A stretch of 64,000 nucleotides of DNA from Streptomyces sp. NBC_00523. Lineage in GTDB: Bacteria > Actinomycetota > Actinomycetes > Streptomycetales > Streptomycetaceae. Made by a program: the position numbers and the translations under genes. This document shows, one piece after another, positions 57,460-64,000 of the stretch. Within the stretch, counting starts at the first letter, position 1. Every line of letters starts with the position of its first letter. The stretch covers positions 6,634,001 through 6,698,000 of the forward strand of contig NZ_CP107836.1 of NCBI RefSeq assembly GCF_036346615.1, given 5' to 3'. Under the pieces are notes generated by a model. It saw nothing but the letters and a program-made list of their open reading frames with translations. It was not told the DNA's origin and made no database searches.

Positions 57460-58041
57460 ATGGTGCGCGCGGGGCTCACGACCGAACGGGTCGTGGCGGC
57501 TGCGGCCGATCTGGCGGACACGGCCGGCTTCGACAAGGTCACCATCTCCGCGCTGGCCCGGGGCTTCGGTGTCAAGGACGCGAGCCTCTACTCCCACGTC
57601 AAGAACCTGGGCGACCTGCGGACACGCGTCGCGCTGCTGGCCGCCGAGGAGTTCATCGATCGCATCGAGGCGGCGGTGGCCGGCCGGGCCGGGAAGGACG
57701 CGCTGGTCGCCTTCGCCGACGCCTACCGCACCTTCGCGCTGGAGCACCCCGGCCGGTACGCGGCCACGCAGTACCGCGTCGACCCCGCGATCGTCGCCGA
57801 GGCCCCCGCGTACCACCGCACCCTCCGCACCACCTCCGCGATGCTCCGCGCGTACGGCCTGACCGAACCCGACCTCACGGACGCGGTACGCCTGCTGCGC
57901 AGCACCTTCCACGGCTTCACCGCCCTGGAGGGTGACGGCGGCTTCGAGGCGCCGCGGCCCGTGCAGAAGTCGTGGGAGCGCGCGGTGGAGGGGCTGCACT
58001 TCCTGCTGTCGAACTGGGCGCGGGCGACCGAGGGGGCGTAG
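57460..58041 (+). CDS. TetR-family regulator with WHG-type C-terminal domain
   Basis: 193 residues from the ATG at 57460 (GTG at 57454 is possible). The HTH is LTTERVVAAAADLADTAGFDKVTISALARGFGVKDASLYSHVKNLGDLRTRV. The C-terminal WHG domain shows AYRTFALEHPGRYAATQYRV, YHRTLRTTSAMLRAYGL and LRSTFHGFTALEGDGGFE. It stands alone between the cellulase island and the GH1 operon and is convergent with the GH1 gene. Ligand and target are unknown. Confidence 0.9.
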   Translation: MVRAGLTTERVVAAAADLADTAGFDKVTISALARGFGVKDASLYSHVKNLGDLRTRVALLAAEEFIDRIEAAVAGRAGKDALVAFADAYRTFALEHPGRYAATQYRVDPAIVAEAPAYHRTLRTTSAMLRAYGLTEPDLTDAVRLLRSTFHGFTALEGDGGFEAPRPVQKSWERAVEGLHFLLSNWARATEGA

Positions 58042-58208
58042 CCCTCGCCGGGGCCGGAGCGCATGGGGCATCCGGCGGCCTGTCGGCCGGTGCGCGGTGC
58101 ACGTCCAGTGGTGGGGTGCCGCCCGGTGGCTGCGTCGCGCACCCCGAAACCCCCGGCGGCGGCGGTGGTCCGTCGCGGCCGGGGGCTGTCCGGAGCCCTG
58201 GCTGGGTG

Positions 58209-59567
58209 TCAGGCGGCCTTGCGGGAGCGGGGTGTTGTCGCTTCGCGGATCAGTTCGGCGTAGCGGCGGCCGCTGGTTTTGACCGTGCGGCGCTGGGTCG
58301 CGTAGTCGACGTGGACCAGGCCGAACCGCTTGTCGTAGCCGTACGCCCACTCGAAGTTGTCGAGGAGCGACCAGGCGAAGTACCCGGCCAGCGGGGCGCC
58401 CTTGCGGACGGCGCGGGCGCAGGCCGCGAGGTGTTCCTCCAGGTACTGCGTGCGCTCGGGGTCGTGCACGGACCCGTCGGGCAGCACGACGTCCTGGTAG
58501 GCCGAGCCGTTCTCCGTGACGTAGATGCGCTCGACGCCGTACTCCTCGGTGAGGCGCAGGAGCAACTGCTCCAGGCCCTGGGCGTGCACCTCCCAGTCCA
58601 TGTGGGTGTGGCGGGACCCGGGCAGGTACACCTGCTTGGCGTGCGGGACCGGGCCGGACGGGTCGGCGGTGACGACCTGGCGGAAGTAGTAGTTGACGCC
58701 CAGCCAGTCCAGCGGCGCGGAGATGAGCTCCATGTCGCCTTCCTGGACGGGGAGTTCGACTCCGTACAGGTCCACCATGTCCTGCGGGTAGCCGCGCCCG
58801 AGGATCGGGTCGAGCCACCAGCGGTTGATGTGCCCGTCACCGCGCACCGCCGCCGCCCGGTCCGCCTCACGGTCGGTGGCCGCCTCGACGGGGCTGAGGT
58901 TGTTGACGATGCCGACCCGGGCGTCGGGGGAGATGCTCCGGATCGCCTGCACCGCGAGGCCATGGCCCAGGTGCAGGTGGTACGAGGCCCGGACGGCGGC
59001 GGTCAGGTCGGTGAGACCCGGTGCCATCGTGCCCTCCAGGTGGCCGATCCACGCCGAGCACAGCGGCTCGTTGAGGGTCGCCCAGTCCTTGACCCGGTCC
59101 CCGAGGCGTTCCACGACGACCGAGGTGTACGCGGCGAAGTGCTCCGCGGTCTCCCGTACGGTCCAGCCGCCCCGGTCCTGGAGCGCCTGCGGCAGGTCCC
59201 AGTGGTAGAGCGTGGCGAACGGGGTGATCCCGGCCTCCAGCAGCCCGTCCACCAGCCGGTCGTAGAAGTCGAGGCCGGCCGCGTTGACCGGTCCGTCGCC
59301 GCCGGGCACGATGCGCGGCCAGGCGAGCGAGAAGCGGTACGCGTTCGCCCCCACCTCCTTGATCAGGCCGATGTCCTCCGGGACCCGGTGGTAGTGGTCG
59401 CAGGCCACGTCGCCGGTGTCGCCGCCGGCCACCTTGCCCGGGGTGTGCGAGAAGGTGTCCCAGATGGAGGGGGCGCGGCCGTCCTCGGCCACGGCTCCCT
59501 CGATCTGGTACGCGGCGGTGGCGACGCCCCAGGTGAAGCCGGCCGGCAGGGCGCTGAGGTCGTTCAC
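58209..59567 (-). CDS. GH1 beta-glucosidase (cytoplasmic)
   Basis: 452 residues from the GTG at 59567, preceded by GGAAAGGAAG. A GTG at 59591 that overlaps the permease stop would add eight residues. The GH1 barrel has LPAGFTWGVATAAYQIEGA, acid/base Glu167 in ATLNEPLCSAW, nucleophile Glu352 in YVTENGSAY and GYFAWSLLDNFEWAYGYDKRFGLVHVDY. No signal peptide. It hydrolyses imported disaccharides such as cellobiose or other beta-glucosides. It is the last gene of the binding protein-permease-permease operon, controlled from the divergent ROK gene. Confidence 0.95.
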   Translation of the reverse strand: MNDLSALPAGFTWGVATAAYQIEGAVAEDGRAPSIWDTFSHTPGKVAGGDTGDVACDHYHRVPEDIGLIKEVGANAYRFSLAWPRIVPGGDGPVNAAGLDFYDRLVDGLLEAGITPFATLYHWDLPQALQDRGGWTVRETAEHFAAYTSVVVERLGDRVKDWATLNEPLCSAWIGHLEGTMAPGLTDLTAAVRASYHLHLGHGLAVQAIRSISPDARVGIVNNLSPVEAATDREADRAAAVRGDGHINRWWLDPILGRGYPQDMVDLYGVELPVQEGDMELISAPLDWLGVNYYFRQVVTADPSGPVPHAKQVYLPGSRHTHMDWEVHAQGLEQLLLRLTEEYGVERIYVTENGSAYQDVVLPDGSVHDPERTQYLEEHLAACARAVRKGAPLAGYFAWSLLDNFEWAYGYDKRFGLVHVDYATQRRTVKTSGRRYAELIREATTPRSRKAA

Positions 59568-59587
59568 GGACTTCCTTTCCGGGGCGG

Positions 59588-60496
59588 TCACTTGACGGCT
59601 CCCGCGGTCAGGCCGGCCACCAGGTAGCGCTGGAGGAGCAGGAAGCCGGCGACGATCGGCACGCTGACGACGAGCGAGGCGGCCATGACCTGGTTCCAGT
59701 ACACGTCGTTCTGGGTGGCGTAACCCTGGAGGCCGACGGCCAGCGTGCGGGTGGCGTCGTTGGTCATGACGGAGGCGAAGAGGACCTCGCCCCAGGCCGT
59801 CATGAACGCGTACACCGCGACGGCCACGATGCCCGGCACGGCGGCCGGAACCACGACCTGGAACAGGGCGCGGATCGGGCCGCAGCCGTCGACGAGCGCC
59901 GCCTCGTCCAGATCCCGGGGGATCGAGTCGAAGTAGCCGATGAGCATCCAGATGGAGAACGGCAGCGAGAACGTCAAGTATGTGAGGATCAGACCGCCGC
60001 GCGAGCCGTAGAGGGCGACGCCCGTGCTGTTGCCGATGTTCACGAAGATCAGGAACAGCGGCAGCAGGAAGAGGATGCCCGGGAACATCTGGGTGGAGAG
60101 CACCGTCACAGTGAAGACGCGCTTGCCGCGGAACTTGTAGCGGCTCACCGCGTACGCGGAGAAGATCGCGATGATCACCGAGAGGACCGTCGCCGCGCCC
60201 GCCACGATCAGTGAGTTGACGAAGTACCGGGCGAGCGGAACGGTGTCCCAGATGTCGATGTAGGGCTTGATGGTCAGCCCGGACGGGATCCAGTGGAACT
60301 TCCCCGACACGTCCTGGAGCGGCTTCAGCGAGCTGCTGATCATCACATAGACGGGCAGCAGGACGAATCCGGTCAGGAGGGTCAGGATGATCCGGCGGGT
60401 CCAGAGGAAGGACTGCGGCGCGGCCATCGGGGAACGGGGGCGCGAGCGCCCCGTCGTCTTCGCCGGCAGCACGGACGGCTGGGCAGGGCTAGGCAT
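59588..60496 (-). CDS. Sugar ABC transporter permease (MalG type) of the GH1 operon
   Basis: 302 residues from the ATG at 60496, overlapping the preceding permease by eight bases. It has six membrane helices (IILTLLTGFVLLPVYVMISSSL first). The EAA loop is DLDEAALVDGCGPIRALFQVVVPAAVPG, and the ending RYLVAGLTAGAVK is usual for the class. It stands between the MalF-type permease and the beta-glucosidase, so it imports the substrate of that enzyme. No ATPase gene is in the operon. Confidence 0.93.
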   Translation of the reverse strand: MPSPAQPSVLPAKTTGRSRPRSPMAAPQSFLWTRRIILTLLTGFVLLPVYVMISSSLKPLQDVSGKFHWIPSGLTIKPYIDIWDTVPLARYFVNSLIVAGAATVLSVIIAIFSAYAVSRYKFRGKRVFTVTVLSTQMFPGILFLLPLFLIFVNIGNSTGVALYGSRGGLILTYLTFSLPFSIWMLIGYFDSIPRDLDEAALVDGCGPIRALFQVVVPAAVPGIVAVAVYAFMTAWGEVLFASVMTNDATRTLAVGLQGYATQNDVYWNQVMAASLVVSVPIVAGFLLLQRYLVAGLTAGAVK

Positions 60497-61499
60497 CGGC
60501 GCCCTTCCTTCCGCGTGAGGTGATGAACAGGTAGACGGCCGTCACGACCAGCAGGAACAGCAGCAGCAGCACGGACATCGCGGAGCCGGTGCCGAAGTTC
60601 CAGGTGACGAACGAGGACTGGTAGATGTGGATCGAGATCAGGTCCGCGTTCTCCGGGGCGGCCTTCCCGAACAGCACGTACGGGGTGTTGAAGTCGTTGA
60701 ACGTCCACAGGAAGAGGACGAGCACCAGGACCTGGTTGACCGGGCGCAGCGAGGGCAGCGTGATCTTGCGGATCTGCTGCCAGATGCCGGCGCCGTCGAT
60801 CGAGGCGGCCTCGTACAGCTCGCGCGGGATGTTCTGGAGCCCGGCCATCACGATCAGGAAGGCGAAGGGCCAGCCCTTCCAGACCGAGACGATGATCAGC
60901 GCGTAGATGCTGTTGTCGCCGATCAGCCAGAACGAGGGCTGGTCGGTGATCCCGAGCTGGTCGTGCAGCACGTGGTTCACCAGGCCGTTGTCCCGCTGGA
61001 ACATGAACGCCCAGGTGATCACGGCCGCGTACACCGGCAGGGCGTACGGGACGAGGAAGATCGCCCGCAGGAAGCCCCTGCCGCGGAAGTTCTCCTGCAG
61101 CATGATCGCCGCCGCGACCCCGAACAGCCACGCCAGGCCGACGGCGAAGAACGTGAAGACGCAGGTGACGAAGAACGAGTGGAGCAGTGCCTCGCCGATC
61201 GGGGCGTTGACGTCGACGGCGATCTTGTAGTTGTCGAAGCCACTCCAGGGCGCCCCGCCCCAGTTGTTGATGTAGAACTGCGTGAACTGGCGGAAGCTCA
61301 TCACGATTCCGATGATCATCGGAATCACATGGACGAGGAGTTCGAGCAGGACGGCCGGCAGGAGCAGGAGATAGGGCAGTCCGCCCTGGCGGATCCGGTC
61401 GGGGATGCGCGGCAGTCTCCTGCGCGCACCCCCGCTGCCCCGGCTCGTCACCCTGTCCGACTTTTCCGTCAGGCTGTCGGTGGTCACGGTGGCGGTCAT
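60489..61499 (-). CDS. Sugar ABC transporter permease (MalF type) of the GH1 operon
   Basis: 336 residues from the ATG at 61499, ten bases after the binding-protein stop. A basic N-terminus precedes six helices (GLPYLLLLPAVLLELLVHVIPMIIGIVMSF first). The periplasmic loop RQFTQFYINNWGGAPWSG is longer than in the other importer. The EAA loop reads ELYEAASIDGAGIWQQIRKITLPSLRP. It forms the membrane channel with the next gene product. Confidence 0.93.
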   Translation of the reverse strand: MTATVTTDSLTEKSDRVTSRGSGGARRRLPRIPDRIRQGGLPYLLLLPAVLLELLVHVIPMIIGIVMSFRQFTQFYINNWGGAPWSGFDNYKIAVDVNAPIGEALLHSFFVTCVFTFFAVGLAWLFGVAAAIMLQENFRGRGFLRAIFLVPYALPVYAAVITWAFMFQRDNGLVNHVLHDQLGITDQPSFWLIGDNSIYALIIVSVWKGWPFAFLIVMAGLQNIPRELYEAASIDGAGIWQQIRKITLPSLRPVNQVLVLVLFLWTFNDFNTPYVLFGKAAPENADLISIHIYQSSFVTWNFGTGSAMSVLLLLFLLVVTAVYLFITSRGRKGADA

Positions 61500-61509
61500 G
61501 AAGGGAGCC

Positions 61510-62823
61510 TTACTGCTGCATCGTCTGCTGGGCCTTTTCCAGGCGCGCCTTGACGGATTCGGTGGTCACGGGGCGTCCGGCGGCCGCGTCGGCCCACAGC
61601 TCCTTGACCGCGGTGCCGACGGCGGTCTCGAACTGCGACTCGTTGGGGACCTGCGGCAGCGGGGCCGCGCTCTTGGCCAGCGTGTCGCGCAGGACCGCGA
61701 GGTCGGGCGCCGAGAACGCCTCGTCCGCCTGGGCGGTCTTGACCGGCGGGATCGACCCGTAGGTCTTGTTGAGCAGCTTCTGCTCTTCGTCGCTCGTCAT
61801 GAACTTCACGAACTTCTTGGCGCCGTCGATGTTCTTGGTGTTCTTGAACACCGCCATGTTGATGCCGGCGACCATGGAGTTGGTGTTCTTGCCCTGGCCG
61901 GGGGTGCCGGAGGCGACGGGGACGGGGGCGGCGCCCCAGTCCTCGGGCTTCATGCCCTGCGAGGCGAAGGTCGAGGCGGCGGCCTGCCACAGCACCATCG
62001 CGGTCTTGCCCTTGGCGAAGTCCGTCAGGGACTGGTTCTGGGCGTACTCCGCGTTGCCCGGAGCGATGATCTTGTCCTTGGCCATGAAGTCGATGTACTG
62101 CTTCACGGCCGCGACCGCGCCGTCCGAGGTGAAGGTCGGCTTGCCGTCGGCGTCGAAGAAGTCGGCGCCGTGCTGCTGGCCCAGGACGAACGTCTGGTGG
62201 ATGTTGTTGGAGAGGTTCGAGCCCTCGGCGCCCAGCCCCCACTTGCCGTCCTTGGAGAGCTTCTTGCCGTCCGCGACCAGCTCGTCCCAGGTGGCCGGGG
62301 GCTTCTCGATGCCGGCGTCGGCGAAGCTCTTCTTGTTGTAGTAGAGGGCGTACGCGAGTGAGTACAGCGGGACCGCGGCGGGGTCCTGGCCCTCCGCACC
62401 GGCCGAGGCGACCGCCGAGTCGACGAACCGGTCACGGCCGCCGATCGCGTCGAAGTTATCCTTGCTCCAGGGGAGCAGCGCGCCGGTGGCCTGGAGCGAG
62501 GCCGACCAGGTGTTGCCGATGTTCAGCACGTCCGGGCCCTGACCGGACGTGGTGGCGGCGAGGATCCGGTTGAGCAGGTCGGCCCACGGCACGACCTCCA
62601 GCTTGACCTTGATGCCGGTCTGCTTCTCGAACTTCTTCAGCTCGGGCGTCAGGATCTTCTTGTCGGCCTCGATGCTGGGTCCCTGGTTGGAGGCCCAGTA
62701 CGTGAGGGTCTTCGGCGAATCGTTGCTGCCGCCGCCCGAGGACGTACCGCCTCCGCAGCCGGTGACACCGGCGGCTATGGAGATCGCGAGGGTGACGGCT
62801 GCCGCGGCTCTGATGGTGCGCAT
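61510..62823 (-). CDS. Sugar-binding lipoprotein of the GH1 operon
   Basis: 437 residues from the ATG at 62823. The lipobox GVTGC places the lipid-bearing Cys at residue 23, followed by a Gly/Ser spacer. The family 1 binding-protein body includes TYWASNQGPSIEADKKIL, VVPWADLLNRILAATTSGQGPDVLNIG, ALYYNKKSFADAGIEKPPATWDELV and NTNSMVAGINMAVFKNTKNI. It is the first gene of the operon, divergent from the ROK regulator, with an inverted repeat in the 145-base spacer. Cargo is most likely a beta-glucoside, given the GH1 partner. Confidence 0.93.
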   Translation of the reverse strand: MRTIRAAAAVTLAISIAAGVTGCGGGTSSGGGSNDSPKTLTYWASNQGPSIEADKKILTPELKKFEKQTGIKVKLEVVPWADLLNRILAATTSGQGPDVLNIGNTWSASLQATGALLPWSKDNFDAIGGRDRFVDSAVASAGAEGQDPAAVPLYSLAYALYYNKKSFADAGIEKPPATWDELVADGKKLSKDGKWGLGAEGSNLSNNIHQTFVLGQQHGADFFDADGKPTFTSDGAVAAVKQYIDFMAKDKIIAPGNAEYAQNQSLTDFAKGKTAMVLWQAAASTFASQGMKPEDWGAAPVPVASGTPGQGKNTNSMVAGINMAVFKNTKNIDGAKKFVKFMTSDEEQKLLNKTYGSIPPVKTAQADEAFSAPDLAVLRDTLAKSAAPLPQVPNESQFETAVGTAVKELWADAAAGRPVTTESVKARLEKAQQTMQQ

Positions 62824-62882
62824 ACGGGATGGCCCCTTTCCGGGGAGGAAGGCTGTGTTCGAGAACCGAATGACCTTCAGGA

Positions 62883-62905
62883 CTTAATTTATGACGTGAT
62901 TTAAG
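62883..62905. promoter_or_regulatory. AT-rich inverted repeat between ROK and binding-protein genes
   Basis: CTTAA (62883-62887) and TTAAG (62901-62905) flank TTTATGACGTGAT in a strikingly AT-rich stretch, midway between two divergent starts. This is the usual place and base composition of a ROK-repressor operator controlling the importer operon and itself. Confidence 0.6.
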
Positions 62906-62968
62906 AGGTGAGAGAAGGTCGCGTCAAGTCCCGGGGTCGCGGTATGTTTCCGCCAGGGAAGGAGCCAC

Positions 62969-64000
62969 ATGGCTGAGCGCAACAGACGGACCGTGCGTGA
63001 CCTGCGACGCGGCAACCGGTCGCGGGTATTGCAACGGTTGTATTTCGACGGCCCGCTGAGCCGCCAGGAGCTCGGTCCGGCGACCGGGCTGAGTTCGGGT
63101 TCCATCAGCAACGTCGTCGCGGAGCTCTCCGCGGAGAACCTCCTGGAGGAGGCCGGGGTCGTGGACTCCGACGGCGGCCGCCCCCGCACCCTGCTGCGCG
63201 TCGCCCCCGGCGGCGGCCTCCTCATCGGCATCGACATCGGTGAGACTCGGATCAGGGTGGAGCTCTTCGACCTCTCCCTGACCGAACTCGCCCGCACCGA
63301 GCGGCTGCTCGCCCAGCACGGCTACGACGTGGACCGCATCGTCGGCCATGTCCGCAGCGGCGTCGCCGACGTGCTGCGGGACGCCGGCGCCGACCCGCAC
63401 CGGCTGCTCGGCATCGGGATCGGCGTCCCCGGCATCATCGAGCGCCACGCGCCGGACGGCTCCGTCGGCGACGTGGGCTCCGTCGTGCACGGCCAGACCA
63501 TCGACTGGAGCGCCGTCCCCTTCGAGCGGCTGCTCCGGGACGCCGTGCGGGTGCCGCCGGAGGTCCCGTTCTTCATCGACAACGGCGCCAAGACGCTCGG
63601 CCAGGCCGAGATGTGGTTCGGCGGCGGGCGCGACGCGGGAGCCTCGGCCATAGCGCTCATCGGTTCCGGCGTCGGCGCCTGCGTCAACCACGGCGGACTC
63701 CTGGACGAGGACCGCAGCAGCCAGGCCCTGGAGTGGGGCCACAGCACCGTGCAGCTGCGCGGCCGGAGGTGCCGCTGCGGCTCGATCGGCTGCCTGGAGG
63801 CGTACGCGGGTGCCGAGGCGATGCGCGAGCGCTGGCACGAGGCGGGCGGCCCGCTGCCCGCCGACGCCGACGACGAGACCGCGCTCGCCGCGCTCCTCGG
63901 CGCCGCCTACCCGCCCCCCGGGGTCGAGCCGGACCCGGTCGCGGTCGCGCTCCTGGACGAGACCGCCGAGTGCCTGGGCGCCGCGCTGGGCGACCTGATC
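62969..64000 (+). CDS. ROK-family transcriptional repressor (partial at right edge)
   Basis: 344 codons are visible from the ATG at 62969 (GGGAAGGAG upstream), and the frame is open at the window end. The N-terminal winged helix reads RSRVLQRLYFDGPLSRQELGPATGLSSGSISNVVAELSAENLLEE. The ROK body has the ATP-site-like LIGIDIGETRIRVELFD, GIGVPGIIERHAPDGSV, the LGQAEMWFGGGRD segment, EWGHSTVQ and the zinc motif CRCGSIGCLEAYA. Such proteins release DNA on binding a sugar. Divergence from the importer/GH1 operon makes that operon its target. About 50 residues should be missing. Confidence 0.93.
   Translation, partial: MAERNRRTVRDLRRGNRSRVLQRLYFDGPLSRQELGPATGLSSGSISNVVAELSAENLLEEAGVVDSDGGRPRTLLRVAPGGGLLIGIDIGETRIRVELFDLSLTELARTERLLAQHGYDVDRIVGHVRSGVADVLRDAGADPHRLLGIGIGVPGIIERHAPDGSVGDVGSVVHGQTIDWSAVPFERLLRDAVRVPPEVPFFIDNGAKTLGQAEMWFGGGRDAGASAIALIGSGVGACVNHGGLLDEDRSSQALEWGHSTVQLRGRRCRCGSIGCLEAYAGAEAMRERWHEAGGPLPADADDETALAALLGAAYPPPGVEPDPVAVALLDETAECLGAALGDLI

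Overview
This window looks like chromosomal DNA of a Streptomyces (or a very close relative). Evidence: about 70% or higher GC with strongly GC-biased third positions, many GTG starts and one TTG start, strong AGGAGG-type ribosome sites, frequent 4-base GTGA/ATGA gene overlaps, a tRNA gene without an encoded CCA, and secreted plant-polymer hydrolases carrying CBM2 and CBM13 modules. No transposase, integrase, phage or plasmid gene, CRISPR array or rRNA was seen. Both ends cut through genes: a regulator C-terminus on the left and a ROK repressor on the right.

Region 1 (1-25 kb) is mixed housekeeping and regulation. It holds tRNA-Pro(GGG), a STAS protein, an orphan Imm49 immunity protein beside a long perfect inverted repeat, Nudix hydrolases, a DeoR regulator, a membrane-anchored XRE/DUF2690 protein, a TROVE (Ro60-like) protein and a cytX-type transporter under a TPP riboswitch. 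It continues with an FBP zinc protein, a translationally coupled SPFH plus NAD-kinase-like pair, a TetR/PAP2/DMT transporter locus with an elaborate operator array, a 2,4-dienoyl-CoA reductase with a PadR regulator, DoxX, an AurF-like diiron oxygenase next to a ferredoxin-NADP reductase, a broken DUF3592 gene, a secreted pectate lyase and small DUF3618-like/DUF4235/DUF6480 proteins.

Region 2 (25-46 kb) begins with a catalase and then becomes a hemicellulose (arabinoxylan) utilisation island. GH62 arabinofuranosidase and GH10 xylanase are divergently transcribed from a shared control region. They are followed by a GH43 enzyme, a LacI regulator, an S15/CocE hydrolase, GH51 arabinofuranosidase, a two-permease ABC importer with its lipoprotein, GH39 xylosidase and a fructosamine-kinase-like protein. 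An HSL-type esterase and a GH36 alpha-galactosidase extend the theme. The logic is extracellular cutting and debranching, uptake of oligosaccharides, then cytoplasmic hydrolysis. No ABC ATPase is present, so a shared MsiK-type ATPase encoded elsewhere is expected.

Region 3 (46-53 kb) holds panD, a GNAT protein, an Asp/Glu-racemase-like protein, a 54% proline micro-protein, a MarR pair, a fold-III PLP decarboxylase, a PucR regulator and an MgtC protein. Region 4 (53-64 kb) is a cellulose island. An AA10 lytic polysaccharide monooxygenase and a GH5 cellulase flank a CebR-like LacI repressor, with three perfect TGGGAGCGCTCCCA operators. A TetR gene and a GH1/ABC-importer operon controlled by a divergent ROK repressor follow. 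Between the GH5 and TetR genes lies an orphan promoter plus LacI-type operator ending in a very strong hairpin, a candidate short regulated transcript.
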